Below are positions 1-5,993 of a stretch of 6,104 nucleotides of DNA, piece after piece. The notes under the pieces are model-generated. The model searched no databases. It was not told the origin of the DNA and saw only the letters and a program-made list of their open reading frames with translations. Both the position numbers and the translations under genes were made by a program. The stretch lies in contig JAYGEH010000411.1 of assembly GCA_046582475.1 (NCBI GenBank), positions 1 through 6,104 on the forward strand, read 5' to 3'. Position 1 is the stretch's first letter; each line of letters opens with the position of its first letter. The stretch comes from GCA-2687515 sp046582475. GTDB lineage: Bacteria > Pseudomonadota > Alphaproteobacteria > Rhodospirillales > UBA2165.

Positions 1-1
1 C

Positions 2-271
2 GGCAAGAAGTGCGAACGCCACTACGTTAAAATCCACTTCGGATCCGAGGAAGACAGGCCGTTCGAGAGGGACTTTCGAACCCTCAAGGAAGCCTTGGCC
101 TACGCCAACGGAGATGATGGGGCCACGTTTGGCCGGGAAACACGGCCAGCGGAAACGGGTGAATTTCCGAGGAGCCAGGAGGCGGACACCCATATCACGG
201 GTTTCAGCCGAAAAGATGGCCGTCTCCAACCAAACTTCACGGTCAACATTCCCGGTCGATTTACGGACTGA
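2..271 (+). CDS. 3' end of an unrecognised gene (partial at left edge)
   Basis: Frame 2 is open from the window edge to a TGA at 269-271, giving 89 residues with no start inside the window. The first 40 or so residues read like a real folded protein: it begins GKKCERHYVKIHFG, followed by an acidic/basic stretch and then FRTLKEALAYANGDDG, which looks like an alpha-helix with a helix end. The last 45 residues are polar and low in hydrophobics, like a loose C-terminal tail ending in NIPGRFTD. I do not recognise a family and assign no function. Overlapping frames on both strands are also open here (a 70-codon minus frame and a 76-codon plus frame), so the choice of frame rests on protein-like composition only. 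A hairpin at 300-335 lies 28 bases after the stop and could end its transcript. Confidence 0.35.
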   Translation, partial: GKKCERHYVKIHFGSEEDRPFERDFRTLKEALAYANGDDGATFGRETRPAETGEFPRSQEADTHITGFSRKDGRLQPNFTVNIPGRFTD

Positions 272-299
272 CCCAGAGTTCGGAAAATCAAGTCGATTT

Positions 300-335
300 G
301 TGCCGACAGCATGTGTTGTCATGTGCTGTCGGCAC
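300..335. repeat. Perfect 12-bp inverted repeat (hairpin)
   Basis: GTGCCGACAGCA (300-311) is matched exactly by TGCTGTCGGCAC (324-335), with a 12-base loop. In RNA the stem could extend inward through two G-U wobbles and two Watson-Crick pairs to a 4-base loop. There is no T-run on either side, so it is not a classical intrinsic terminator in either direction. It lies between the stop of the partial plus-strand gene (271) and the stop of a minus-strand frame (363). Its position would suit a bidirectional transcript-end or 3'-stabilising hairpin, or a palindromic intergenic repeat. Confidence 0.55.
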
Positions 336-362
336 CGACATTGACTGTAGTTGGCTGATAAC

Positions 363-506
363 TTAGGCAGCTGCCTCGAACCGCTCGAAGCGCAGGGCGA
401 GGCGATCCCGGTCTGGATGATCCTTGGCCCGAGTCGGTGGGTGAATCGTTCCTCCGTTCAACTGTTTCAGCGCTTCGAGCATCGGGCCATCCTGCTGACC
501 GAGCAT
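363..506 (-). pseudogene. Possible gene remnant, 47 codons
   Basis: A minus-strand frame starts with ATG at 504-506, stops with TAA at 363-365, and encodes 47 residues. It reads MLGQQDGPMLEALKQLNGG, then a basic, Asp-rich stretch, and ends LALRFERFEAAA. Upstream the frame stays open to a TAG inside the inverted repeat at 551-579, adding RLHVSAR just before the Met. I see no convincing Shine-Dalgarno sequence in front of the Met. The amphipathic first helix and the Arg/Phe-rich end look protein-like, and such a short piece beside an intergenic repeat suggests the 3' end of a lost gene. I do not recognise the family. It could also be chance coding in GC-rich DNA, where two other frames are open across the same bases. 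Confidence 0.25.
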
Positions 507-550
507 GCGCGCTGACACGTGCAATCGGTAACGGAGTAAAGCTGGAGCGC

Positions 551-579
551 ATGTCTGCTACTGGGGGAAGAGCGGACAT
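551..579. repeat. Intergenic inverted repeat of the 'MSALPP-AD' type
   Basis: ATGTCTGCT (551-559) and AGCGGACAT (571-579) are inverted copies matching at 8 of 9 positions (the odd pair can be G-U in RNA), separated by ACTGGGGGAAG. A third partial copy of the arm, ACGGACAT, sits at 617-624. Read on the minus strand the unit encodes MSALPPVADM. From memory, short hypothetical proteins opening MSALPPKADI are very common in Bradyrhizobium and related genomes and come from a dispersed intergenic repeat of this form. That link is recalled family knowledge, not a search result. The 86-codon minus-strand frame starting here is therefore most likely not a gene. Confidence 0.5.
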
Positions 580-707
580 AAATCAGAGACGCCGGAACTT
601 CGCTTCGTAGCCAGGAACGGACATTTGGCGACCACTCACAATATTTCTTCCAAATAACCATAAATTATTTCGTGTTAATCTAGTGTGGCAACGCGAGGAG
701 AAAATCC
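580..707 (+). promoter_or_regulatory. AT-rich leader upstream of the small Cys-rich gene
   Basis: This stretch has no gene. From about 636 to 680 the base composition falls sharply in GC compared with its surroundings, as expected for a promoter region. TAAATT (661-666) and GTTAAT (674-679) each match a sigma-70 -10 box at 4 of 6 positions, but neither has a credible -35 box at the right distance, so no exact promoter is called. The Shine-Dalgarno sequence GAGGAG lies at 695-700, 7 bases ahead of the ATG at 708, and fixes the start of the downstream gene. Confidence 0.35.
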
Positions 708-893
708 ATGGTTCGCGTGATGATCGACTGCCCCGATGCGGGCAAGGCTATTTATACTCACATGAACTTCGAATGGTGCGGTTACGAAGTGGTTCCGATC
801 GGCACCAAGTCGGTACAGTGTCCGGTATGCGGCAAGGTCCACGATTGGACCCGTGACGACAGCTATCTCGAAGAAGACGGCTGCAGCGGCTGA
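708..893 (+). CDS. Small Cys-rich, probably zinc-binding conserved protein
   Basis: This 61-residue cytoplasmic protein has no signal peptide or membrane segment. Cysteines stand at 8, 24, 38, 41 and 59. The CPVCG pair (38-42) forms a typical zinc knuckle, and Cys8 (DCPDAGK), Cys24 or His45 (KVHDW) could complete the site. The order is DCP-x-x-GK, then YTHMNFEW, then CPVCGKVHDW, then an acidic tail. I recall short alphaproteobacterial hypothetical proteins with this pattern. No function is known to me; a structural zinc-ribbon role is inferred from the cysteines only. The ATG is preceded by GAGGAG at 7 bases, and the gene is followed at once by an intrinsic terminator (900-931), so it is a single-gene transcript unrelated to the sulfatase operon on the other strand. 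Confidence 0.8.
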   Translation: MVRVMIDCPDAGKAIYTHMNFEWCGYEVVPIGTKSVQCPVCGKVHDWTRDDSYLEEDGCSG

Positions 894-899
894 GTCCTG

Positions 900-931
900 C
901 CCTCATCATCCTTGAGGGTTCTTTCCTTCTT
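900..931 (+). terminator. Intrinsic terminator of the small Cys-rich gene
   Basis: CCCTCA (900-905) pairs with TGAGGG (913-918) around a 7-base loop, and a G-T wobble can add one pair at the base. The stem is followed on the plus strand by a T- and C-rich run, TTCTTTCCTTCTTT (919-932). It begins 6 bases after the TGA at 891-893. On the minus strand nothing T-rich follows the stem, so it acts only on plus-strand transcription. Confidence 0.6.
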
Positions 932-1214
932 TGGTCGGCCGCGATAGGTCACCTTGTCGTCCCAGATTCGGATTTCCCGGCCGATGCCATGGCCAGGCGT
1001 GTCTGATCCTCAATCCAAACCGGATGGTCGTGTTTCGCGAAAACATGCGGATGACTGTAGTAGAGCGGCGATGGCGTGCAGCCGGAGTAAGCTACAGACC
1101 GCCCGGTGACTCGATCCCCAGGGCCGGTGCATAAGGAATTTCCAGATGCCTTTCGGGCCCGGTCCGGATTTCGCCGATCGTAACATGTCCCCTATCGATG
1201 ACATCAAACAATTG
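925..1214 (-). pseudogene. Possible decayed gene, split over three frames
   Basis: Three protein-like pieces follow one another on the minus strand. Piece A (1214 down to a TAG at 1092-1094) reads QLFDVIDRGHVTIGEI, later HLEIPYAPALGIESPGGL. Piece B (1095 down to a TGA at 949-951) reads VAYSGCTPSPLYYSHPHVF and continues with KHDHPVWIEDQTRLAMASA. Piece C takes over near 979 and reads REIRIWDDKVTYRGRPKKE. Each switch would need one frameshift: A to B near 1095, B to C near 980. Together they read like one C-terminal domain, though I cannot name a family. There is no start codon with a ribosome binding site, and A overlaps nothing in the sulfatase except its final bases. This could be a remnant of a gene once downstream of the sulfatase, a sequencing-error-broken gene, or coincidence. 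The plus-strand 67-codon frame here is considered spurious. Confidence 0.3.
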
Positions 1215-1224
1215 GGTTAAAGAC

Positions 1225-2796
1225 TTACCATTTCCCAATCGTCAGGCCCTTCGGTTTCATGCCGGCCCGTTCGACGATTGTATCGTCATCGATACCGGTT
1301 CGGGTGCGGCGGTTCCTGAGCCAGTGAAACAGGCGTTCGTGCAGATCAGCGCGGATATCCGCGTGATCGGCGCTTTCGCCCAAGTCATGCAGCTCATCGG
1401 CGTCATTTACCACGTCGAACAATTGCGGGCGGTAGTTTTCGTAAAAAATGTATTTCCAGTGCTCCGTCAGCGCCATGAAGCCATGCCCGCCCATGGCGCC
1501 GACATTGAGAATTTTGCCGGCTTCGAGAAATGCGTAGTCTGCCTCGCTGAAGGCAATATCGCGCCATTCGTCTAACATGCCGCCCCGGATCAACGGCATC
1601 AGGGAGCGGCCTTCCAGGCGGTGCGGCACCTGTTTGCCGCCACAAACCTCGATGAAAGTGGGGAGCAGATCGATGGCTTCCACCAGCCGCTCATCTACCG
1701 TGCCCCGCGTTCCATCCGCTGCCGGGTCGGGATCGACAATCACCATGGGAATGCGCGCGCTGGGGTCATGAAACAGTTGTTTTTCCCCAAGCCAGTGATC
1801 ACCCAGGAAGTCACCGTGGTCGCTGGTAAAAACGATCATGGTGTCGTCAAGTCGCCCTTGTTCCTCCATGAATGTCATCAGGCGCCCGATGTTGTCGTCG
1901 ATCTGTTTAACCAGCCCCATGTACGTGGGGATCACCTTTTCAATCACGTCATCGCGCTGAAATTCCCGAGTTTCATCCTGATCCATAAAGGCGGCGATGA
2001 CTGGGTGTGGATTGCCGCGTTCTTCCTGAGAGCGTACTACCGGCTTGATGTCATCAATACCGAACATGTTGTGATAGGGGGCCGGCGCGACATAAGGCCA
2101 ATGGGGCTTGATGAAGCTGAGATGCATGCACCAAGGGTCTTCCCCTGCATCGCGAATGAAATCCATCGCCCGGTTGGTCATGTAGGGCGTTTCTGAATGT
2201 TCCTCGGCGACTCGGGCCGGAAGATCGGCATACCGCATGTGCCAGCCGGACAGGATTTCGCCATCTGGCCCTTCGGCGGAATTTGCGAAATCATGCCACG
2301 GATTCTCGCCATCGTAGCCTTTCGAGCGCAAATAGGTGTTATAGGCCAGATTGGGATCGACGATGGGGGTGGGGTGTAGGCCATCATCGCGCTCAAAAGC
2401 TTCGAAGCCGCATTGGTCGAGAAACGCACCATCGGACGCTTTCGGATCGATCCCCAGCCGTTTCATACCCTCCACGTCGGGGACGAAGTGGGTCTTGCCG
2501 ACCAGAACCGTGCGTAAGCCTAAGGGTCTGAGATAATCCCCCATTGTCCATTCGCCGACATTCAGCGGCACGGCATTCCAAGTCGAGCCATGCGTAAACA
2601 TGTAGCGGCCAGTATAAAAGCTCATGCGCGACGGGCCGCAAATGGGGGACTGACAGTAGGTGCGATTAAAGTTGACGCCGCGCGCCGCCAGCGCGTCAAT
2701 ATTTGGTGTCGGCAGCGTCGGATGGCCCGCATAAGACAGATAGTCCCAGCGAAGTTGATCCGCCATGATGAACAGAATGTTTCTGACAGTTCCCAT
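1225..2796 (-). CDS. Formylglycine-dependent sulfatase (alkaline phosphatase superfamily), cytoplasmic
   Basis: This 523-residue hydrolase is predicted to cleave a sulfate ester, or possibly a phosphonate or phosphate ester. The metal site starts with Asp13 (MADQLRWD). Cys53 in CGPSR (53-57) would be oxidised to the catalytic formylglycine. Asn74, Lys101 and His103 (GKTH), His232 (IKPHWPY), Asp326 and His327 (TSDHGD) and Lys339 complete a full sulfatase active site. Overall layout and the C-terminal part recall phosphonate monoester hydrolases such as the Rhizobium enzyme, but those carry Tyr/Thr where this one has Lys101/His103, so a sulfatase is preferred. There is no signal peptide, so it acts in the cytoplasm on an imported substrate. 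The ATG at 2796 follows GGGAGA with about 9 bases between. It lies 141 bases after dctM, within which no clear terminator is seen. No maturation enzyme lies in the window. Confidence 0.88.
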   Translation of the reverse strand: MGTVRNILFIMADQLRWDYLSYAGHPTLPTPNIDALAARGVNFNRTYCQSPICGPSRMSFYTGRYMFTHGSTWNAVPLNVGEWTMGDYLRPLGLRTVLVGKTHFVPDVEGMKRLGIDPKASDGAFLDQCGFEAFERDDGLHPTPIVDPNLAYNTYLRSKGYDGENPWHDFANSAEGPDGEILSGWHMRYADLPARVAEEHSETPYMTNRAMDFIRDAGEDPWCMHLSFIKPHWPYVAPAPYHNMFGIDDIKPVVRSQEERGNPHPVIAAFMDQDETREFQRDDVIEKVIPTYMGLVKQIDDNIGRLMTFMEEQGRLDDTMIVFTSDHGDFLGDHWLGEKQLFHDPSARIPMVIVDPDPAADGTRGTVDERLVEAIDLLPTFIEVCGGKQVPHRLEGRSLMPLIRGGMLDEWRDIAFSEADYAFLEAGKILNVGAMGGHGFMALTEHWKYIFYENYRPQLFDVVNDADELHDLGESADHADIRADLHERLFHWLRNRRTRTGIDDDTIVERAGMKPKGLTIGKW

Positions 2797-2937
2797 CGAA
2801 ACGCATCTCCCAGCTAATTAATTAATGTGACAGGCTTCATCGAACAAAAGCCGGCGAAGTTGTTGGGCATGATGTTATCCATGTTTGAACCAACTGCGGT
2901 ACCCGGGCCGGATGCGACCTTCTCAGCGACGCCCCTG

Positions 2938-4236
2938 CTAGTGGCCGTAGACCAGGGCGGGCAGCCATAACGCCAAGGAAGGAATAAACACGACCAGGGC
3001 AAGGCGGACCAGATCGGCGATAAAAAACGGCGTGATGCCCTTGAAGATGGTCTTCAACGGCACATCCGGCAACATCGATTTGATGACAAAGACGTTGAGC
3101 CCGATCGGTGGCGTGATCAGGCTGATTTCAACAACCATGACCATGACGATGCCGAACCAGATCAAATCGAAACCCAGCCCCTCGACCAAGGGCACGAAGA
3201 TCGGCACGGTCAGGAAAATCATGGCCAGGCCCTCGATCACGGTGCCGAGCGCCACATAAAAGGCGAGGATAATCAGCATCACGGTCATCGGAGAAAATTC
3301 GAGCGTCTGCACCCATTCGACCATGGCGGCGGGCAGGCCGGACAGGGTGACGAAGTTGTTGAGCACCAACGCACCGATGACAATCACCAGAACCATGGCC
3401 GTGGTGTGGACCGCTTCGAGCAGGGATTCGAAGAAAATTTTGAGGCTCATCCGGCCCCGGAACATGGAGAAGACCAAGGCGCCGATGGCGCCGATGGCGC
3501 CGGCCTCATTGGGGGTGAATACGCCGAACGAAATGCCGCCCATGATCAGTAAGAACAGCAAGACAACACCCCACACCCGCGCCAGCGTGCGAAACCGCAC
3601 CCCCCAACCCGAACGTTCGCCGGGGGGGCCGATGTCGGGCCAAATATGGGTCACCAGCTTGATCACCGAAATATAAGCGAAGACGGTGATAATGCCGGGC
3701 ACGATGCCGGCCACGAACAGGGCGGCGATGTCTTCTTCGGTTAGGATGCCGTAAATAATCAGCGCAGCACTGGGCGGGATCAGGATACCCATGGTGCCGC
3801 CGGCGGCCACGGTTCCCGCCGCCAGGCTGTCAGCGTATTTGTATTTGCGCATCGACGGCACCGCCACCTTGGCCATGGTCGCCGCCGTCGCCAAGGAACT
3901 GCCCGACACCGCGGCGAACCCGCCGCAGGCGGCGATGGTGGCCATGGCCAGGCCGCCCTGGTAATGGCCGAGCCAGGCATCGGCGGCTTCGTACAGATCA
4001 TCGGCCAACGCCGCCCGGTGCACGAACGCGCCCATCAACAGGAACATCGGCAACACCGCGAAATTGGTGTTGAGCGTCACGTCGAGGATTTGCTGGCTGA
4101 TCATTTCCAGCGCCGGTTCAGTGCCGCGCAGGATCGCGAACCCCGCGCCGCCGACCACCAGCATGGTGAATCCCAACGGAAAGCCCAAAAAGGCGACCAG
4201 GAACAGAATGGCGAAACCGATCAGCGATATGATCAT
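2938..4236 (-). CDS. dctM: TRAP transporter large permease subunit DctM
   Basis: This 432-residue, very hydrophobic protein of the usual DctM length has about 12 membrane segments across its whole length. Recognisable family stretches are LPMFLLMGAF (62-71), GGFAAVSGSSLATAATMAK (105-123), GGTMGILIPPSAALIIYG (146-163) and ITPPIGLNVF (374-383). It forms the ion-coupled translocation channel that moves the substrate released by DctP, normally driven by a sodium gradient. The ATG at 4236 follows a weak GAAGG (4248-4252) 11 bases away and 46 bases after the dctQ stop, so translation may depend partly on coupling. The stop is TAG at 2938-2940. Family assignment is firm; the substrate cannot be read from this subunit. 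Confidence 0.95.
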   Translation of the reverse strand: MIISLIGFAILFLVAFLGFPLGFTMLVVGGAGFAILRGTEPALEMISQQILDVTLNTNFAVLPMFLLMGAFVHRAALADDLYEAADAWLGHYQGGLAMATIAACGGFAAVSGSSLATAATMAKVAVPSMRKYKYADSLAAGTVAAGGTMGILIPPSAALIIYGILTEEDIAALFVAGIVPGIITVFAYISVIKLVTHIWPDIGPPGERSGWGVRFRTLARVWGVVLLFLLIMGGISFGVFTPNEAGAIGAIGALVFSMFRGRMSLKIFFESLLEAVHTTAMVLVIVIGALVLNNFVTLSGLPAAMVEWVQTLEFSPMTVMLIILAFYVALGTVIEGLAMIFLTVPIFVPLVEGLGFDLIWFGIVMVMVVEISLITPPIGLNVFVIKSMLPDVPLKTIFKGITPFFIADLVRLALVVFIPSLALWLPALVYGH

Positions 4237-4282
4237 ATCTAAAACGGCCTTCGATCAAACACCAAGCAATCCGCCCGTTATC

Positions 4283-4843
4283 CTACCCACCGTCTTGGCC
4301 GCCGGACCCATTCCCCGTATCGGAACGGCCACTCAAATACCGCCAGCACATGACCAGCAGCAGTACGCTGGTCAAAAAGGCCAACGCCGCCATCAGGTAG
4401 ATCAGCGGCGCCCGCGTAATCCCGAGATCCTCGGTGACGAAATCGTTGGCTGCCTCGTCGAGCCCGGCCGTCAACAGCCGGTGCCCGATAAAGGCGACGG
4501 TCAGGGCACTGCCTGCCAAGACCAGGAATCCCCGCACCCGGCGAAAACCACCGCGGATGAAACCATCGAACAGATCGACCGTGATATGGGTCTGGTTGCT
4601 GGAGACCAACGGCAGACCGGTAAAGGCGACGACGCCCAGCAACAGTCCGACGATTTCAAAGGTGCCGGGGATGGGGCTGGCGAAGAGATAGCGTCCTAGG
4701 ACATCGACGAACGTCAGCGCCGACATGGAGAAAATAGCCGCCGCGGCAACCAGATTCAGGGGCGTGAAAACCCAAGGATTGTGCCGGGTGCCGTTCTCTT
4801 CGGCACCCGGCGGTCTTCCTTCAGTCAAGACCTCGTCGCTCAC
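4283..4843 (-). CDS. dctQ: TRAP transporter small permease subunit DctQ
   Basis: This 186-residue inner-membrane protein has four predicted membrane segments, at roughly 28-50, 61-82, 103-126 and 145-168. It shows the family signature DVLGRY (47-52), Glu63 after the following turn, and HITVD (86-90). Both ends are polar: the N-terminus is acidic and the last 15 residues are Gly/Asp/Ser-rich. It pairs with DctM as the scaffold-like subunit that receives the binding protein. The start is GTG at 4843-4841, chosen because it overlaps the dctP stop as GTGA (4840-4843) and because the next Met is already inside the first membrane segment. The overlap implies translational coupling to dctP. The stop is TAG at 4283-4285. 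Confidence 0.93.
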   Translation of the reverse strand: MSDEVLTEGRPPGAEENGTRHNPWVFTPLNLVAAAAIFSMSALTFVDVLGRYLFASPIPGTFEIVGLLLGVVAFTGLPLVSSNQTHITVDLFDGFIRGGFRRVRGFLVLAGSALTVAFIGHRLLTAGLDEAANDFVTEDLGITRAPLIYLMAALAFLTSVLLLVMCWRYLSGRSDTGNGSGGQDGG

Positions 4844-5874
4844 TGCTGCGCGGCTACCTGTTGACGGTAGTAGGCCAGCGCCGCCTCGCCGTCGACGCCT
4901 TTCTTGGCTGCTTGCTTGACCCAGTCCTTTGCCGCATAGGCCAGTTTGGCCCTAAGGTCGTTGACGAAGGCCGGGCTGGCGGTTTCCAGCGTAATGCCTT
5001 TTTCTTTGGCCATTTTTAGAGCCTTGATGTCAAGCTGATCGACCTTTTTACCGGCGTTGCGGGCGACGGTTTCACCGGAAACGCTCATCACCAAGTCCTT
5101 GTCCTTCTTTGACAATTTATTCCATTTCTTCTTGTTCAACAGCAAAGAGAAGGTCACCGATGAGACACCACCCGGCACCTTTGTGATGTGTTTGATATAG
5201 GGCATGGTCTTGAAGGCATTCATGCCGTAGGGCGAGGTCACCTTGCCGTTGACGATCCCCTTGGAAACAACATTGAACATCTTGACGCCCGGTACCGAGA
5301 CGACGACGGCGCCCAGCGACGTAATCATCTTATTGGGCAGACCGGCGATAACCCACATTTTTTCATTTTTCAGGTCGCTTACGGCGCGGATCGGCTTTTT
5401 GCCGTGGAAAAAATAGGCACCTGAAAGTGTCCATAGGCCCAACAGCTTTACACCTTTATATTCGTTAGCCTTTTCGAAATATTTCTTATACGTCCGCCAA
5501 AAAGCAATGCCTCGGTGCTCGGCCTTTTCGCCCAGGAACGGCAGATCGCCGATGGCATTCATCGTCAACCTGTTGCGTTCAAAAATGTTAGCGAGCATGG
5601 CGACATCGGCGATGCCCTTGGTAATCATATTCCATTGTTTGGGCGGCGGCGCCAGGGTCGAGGAGGTGAATTTGACTTTGACCCGGCCCTCGGTGACCCG
5701 CATCACGTCCTTGGCCCAGGGGATGAACATGCCGGTGTTGAAAGGATGTTTCAGCGGCACAAATCTATTGAACAACAATTCAGTTTCGGCCATGGCTGGC
5801 GCCGCCGCAGACAGGCTGACGACGGTCAGAAATACAACCAAAACGCATTTTGAGAAGCAGGATAATATTTTCAT
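4840..5874 (-). CDS. dctP: TRAP transporter periplasmic binding protein DctP, divergent ligand site
   Basis: This 344-residue secreted binding protein has a signal peptide over residues 1-29: Lys2 and Lys9, a hydrophobic core, and cleavage expected after AMA (27-29). The mature protein begins ETELLFNRFVP and follows the DctP fold, including the GIADVAML strand (87-94), DLPFLG (110-115), the SDLKNEKMW segment (166-174) and the helix ending SKGIVNGKVTSP (204-215). In most TRAP binding proteins the segment after DLKG-x-K contains an Arg that binds the ligand carboxylate. Here Trp174 seems to occupy that place, and the partner Arg around 153-155 is replaced by AYF. That predicts an atypical ligand. 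The gene is Lys-rich and more AT-rich than dctM. The ATG at 5874 follows CGGAG (5881-5885) at 6 bases. It is the first gene of the operon. Confidence 0.93.
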   Translation of the reverse strand: MKILSCFSKCVLVVFLTVVSLSAAAPAMAETELLFNRFVPLKHPFNTGMFIPWAKDVMRVTEGRVKVKFTSSTLAPPPKQWNMITKGIADVAMLANIFERNRLTMNAIGDLPFLGEKAEHRGIAFWRTYKKYFEKANEYKGVKLLGLWTLSGAYFFHGKKPIRAVSDLKNEKMWVIAGLPNKMITSLGAVVVSVPGVKMFNVVSKGIVNGKVTSPYGMNAFKTMPYIKHITKVPGGVSSVTFSLLLNKKKWNKLSKKDKDLVMSVSGETVARNAGKKVDQLDIKALKMAKEKGITLETASPAFVNDLRAKLAYAAKDWVKQAAKKGVDGEAALAYYRQQVAAQQ

Positions 5875-5932
5875 TTTGTTCTCCGTTCATTGATGCTGCG
5901 ATTTTGTCATCGCTCGCCCTGTACTACGATGC

Positions 5933-5955
5933 GATACAGGTGTATCACTAGTGAT
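5933..5955. promoter_or_regulatory. Two overlapping palindromes, likely operator
   Basis: GATACA-GG-TGTATC (5933-5946) is a perfect dyad with a 2-base centre, and ATCACTAGTGAT (5944-5955) is a perfect 12-base palindrome; they share the ATC at 5944-5946. They lie at and just downstream of the candidate -10 box, 59 to 81 bases ahead of the dctP ATG. This is a classical place for a repressor that blocks transcription start. The size and TGTATC-type arms would suit a GntR- or LacI-type dimer, but no regulator gene is in the window, so the protein is unknown. Confidence 0.45.
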
Positions 5956-5982
5956 TGTCCGTTATCAAAACATTTGGGACAA
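5954..5982 (-). promoter_or_regulatory. Candidate promoter of the dctPQM-sulfatase operon
   Basis: On the minus strand TTGTCC (5977-5982, 4 of 6 to the -35 consensus) is followed after exactly 17 bases by GACAAT (5954-5959, 4 of 6 to the -10 consensus). Transcription would start near 5946, giving a leader of about 70 bases before dctP. An alternative is TTGATA (5963-5968, 5 of 6) with a 16-base spacer and GATACA (5941-5946). Either choice places the RNA start or the -10 box inside the palindromes at 5933-5955. The boxes also form a TTGTCC / GGACAA inverted repeat (5955-5960 and 5977-5982). Assigned by eye; moderate support. Confidence 0.4.
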
Positions 5983-5993
5983 CTGAACCTGTT

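Noticed and set aside
319..579. 86-codon minus-strand frame opening MSALPPVADM
   Set aside because: Its start is the inverted repeat itself, a known pattern for spurious ORFs, and the rest has no protein-like character.
931..1134. 67-codon plus-strand frame after the terminator
   Set aside because: No ribosome binding site, Arg/Pro-rich odd composition, and it starts at the end of a terminator.
1140..1224. Search for a terminator behind the sulfatase
   Set aside because: No GC-rich hairpin followed by a T-run on the minus strand was found; the end of the operon transcript is not defined.
1621..2196. 191-codon plus-strand open frame inside the sulfatase gene
   Set aside because: It lies wholly antisense to a gene with a complete active site and has no ribosome binding site or recognisable protein features.
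2814..3002. 62-codon minus-strand frame ending in the dctM-sulfatase gap
   Set aside because: Its start lies inside dctM in another frame and has no ribosome binding site. The gap itself shows a repeated TTAA stretch (2816-2826 region) but no convincing separate promoter.
4064..4699. 211-codon plus-strand open frame across dctQ and dctM
   Set aside because: Antisense to two firm membrane-protein genes and their junction; its Gln/Arg/Pro-rich composition is typical of a shadow of hydrophobic coding sequence.
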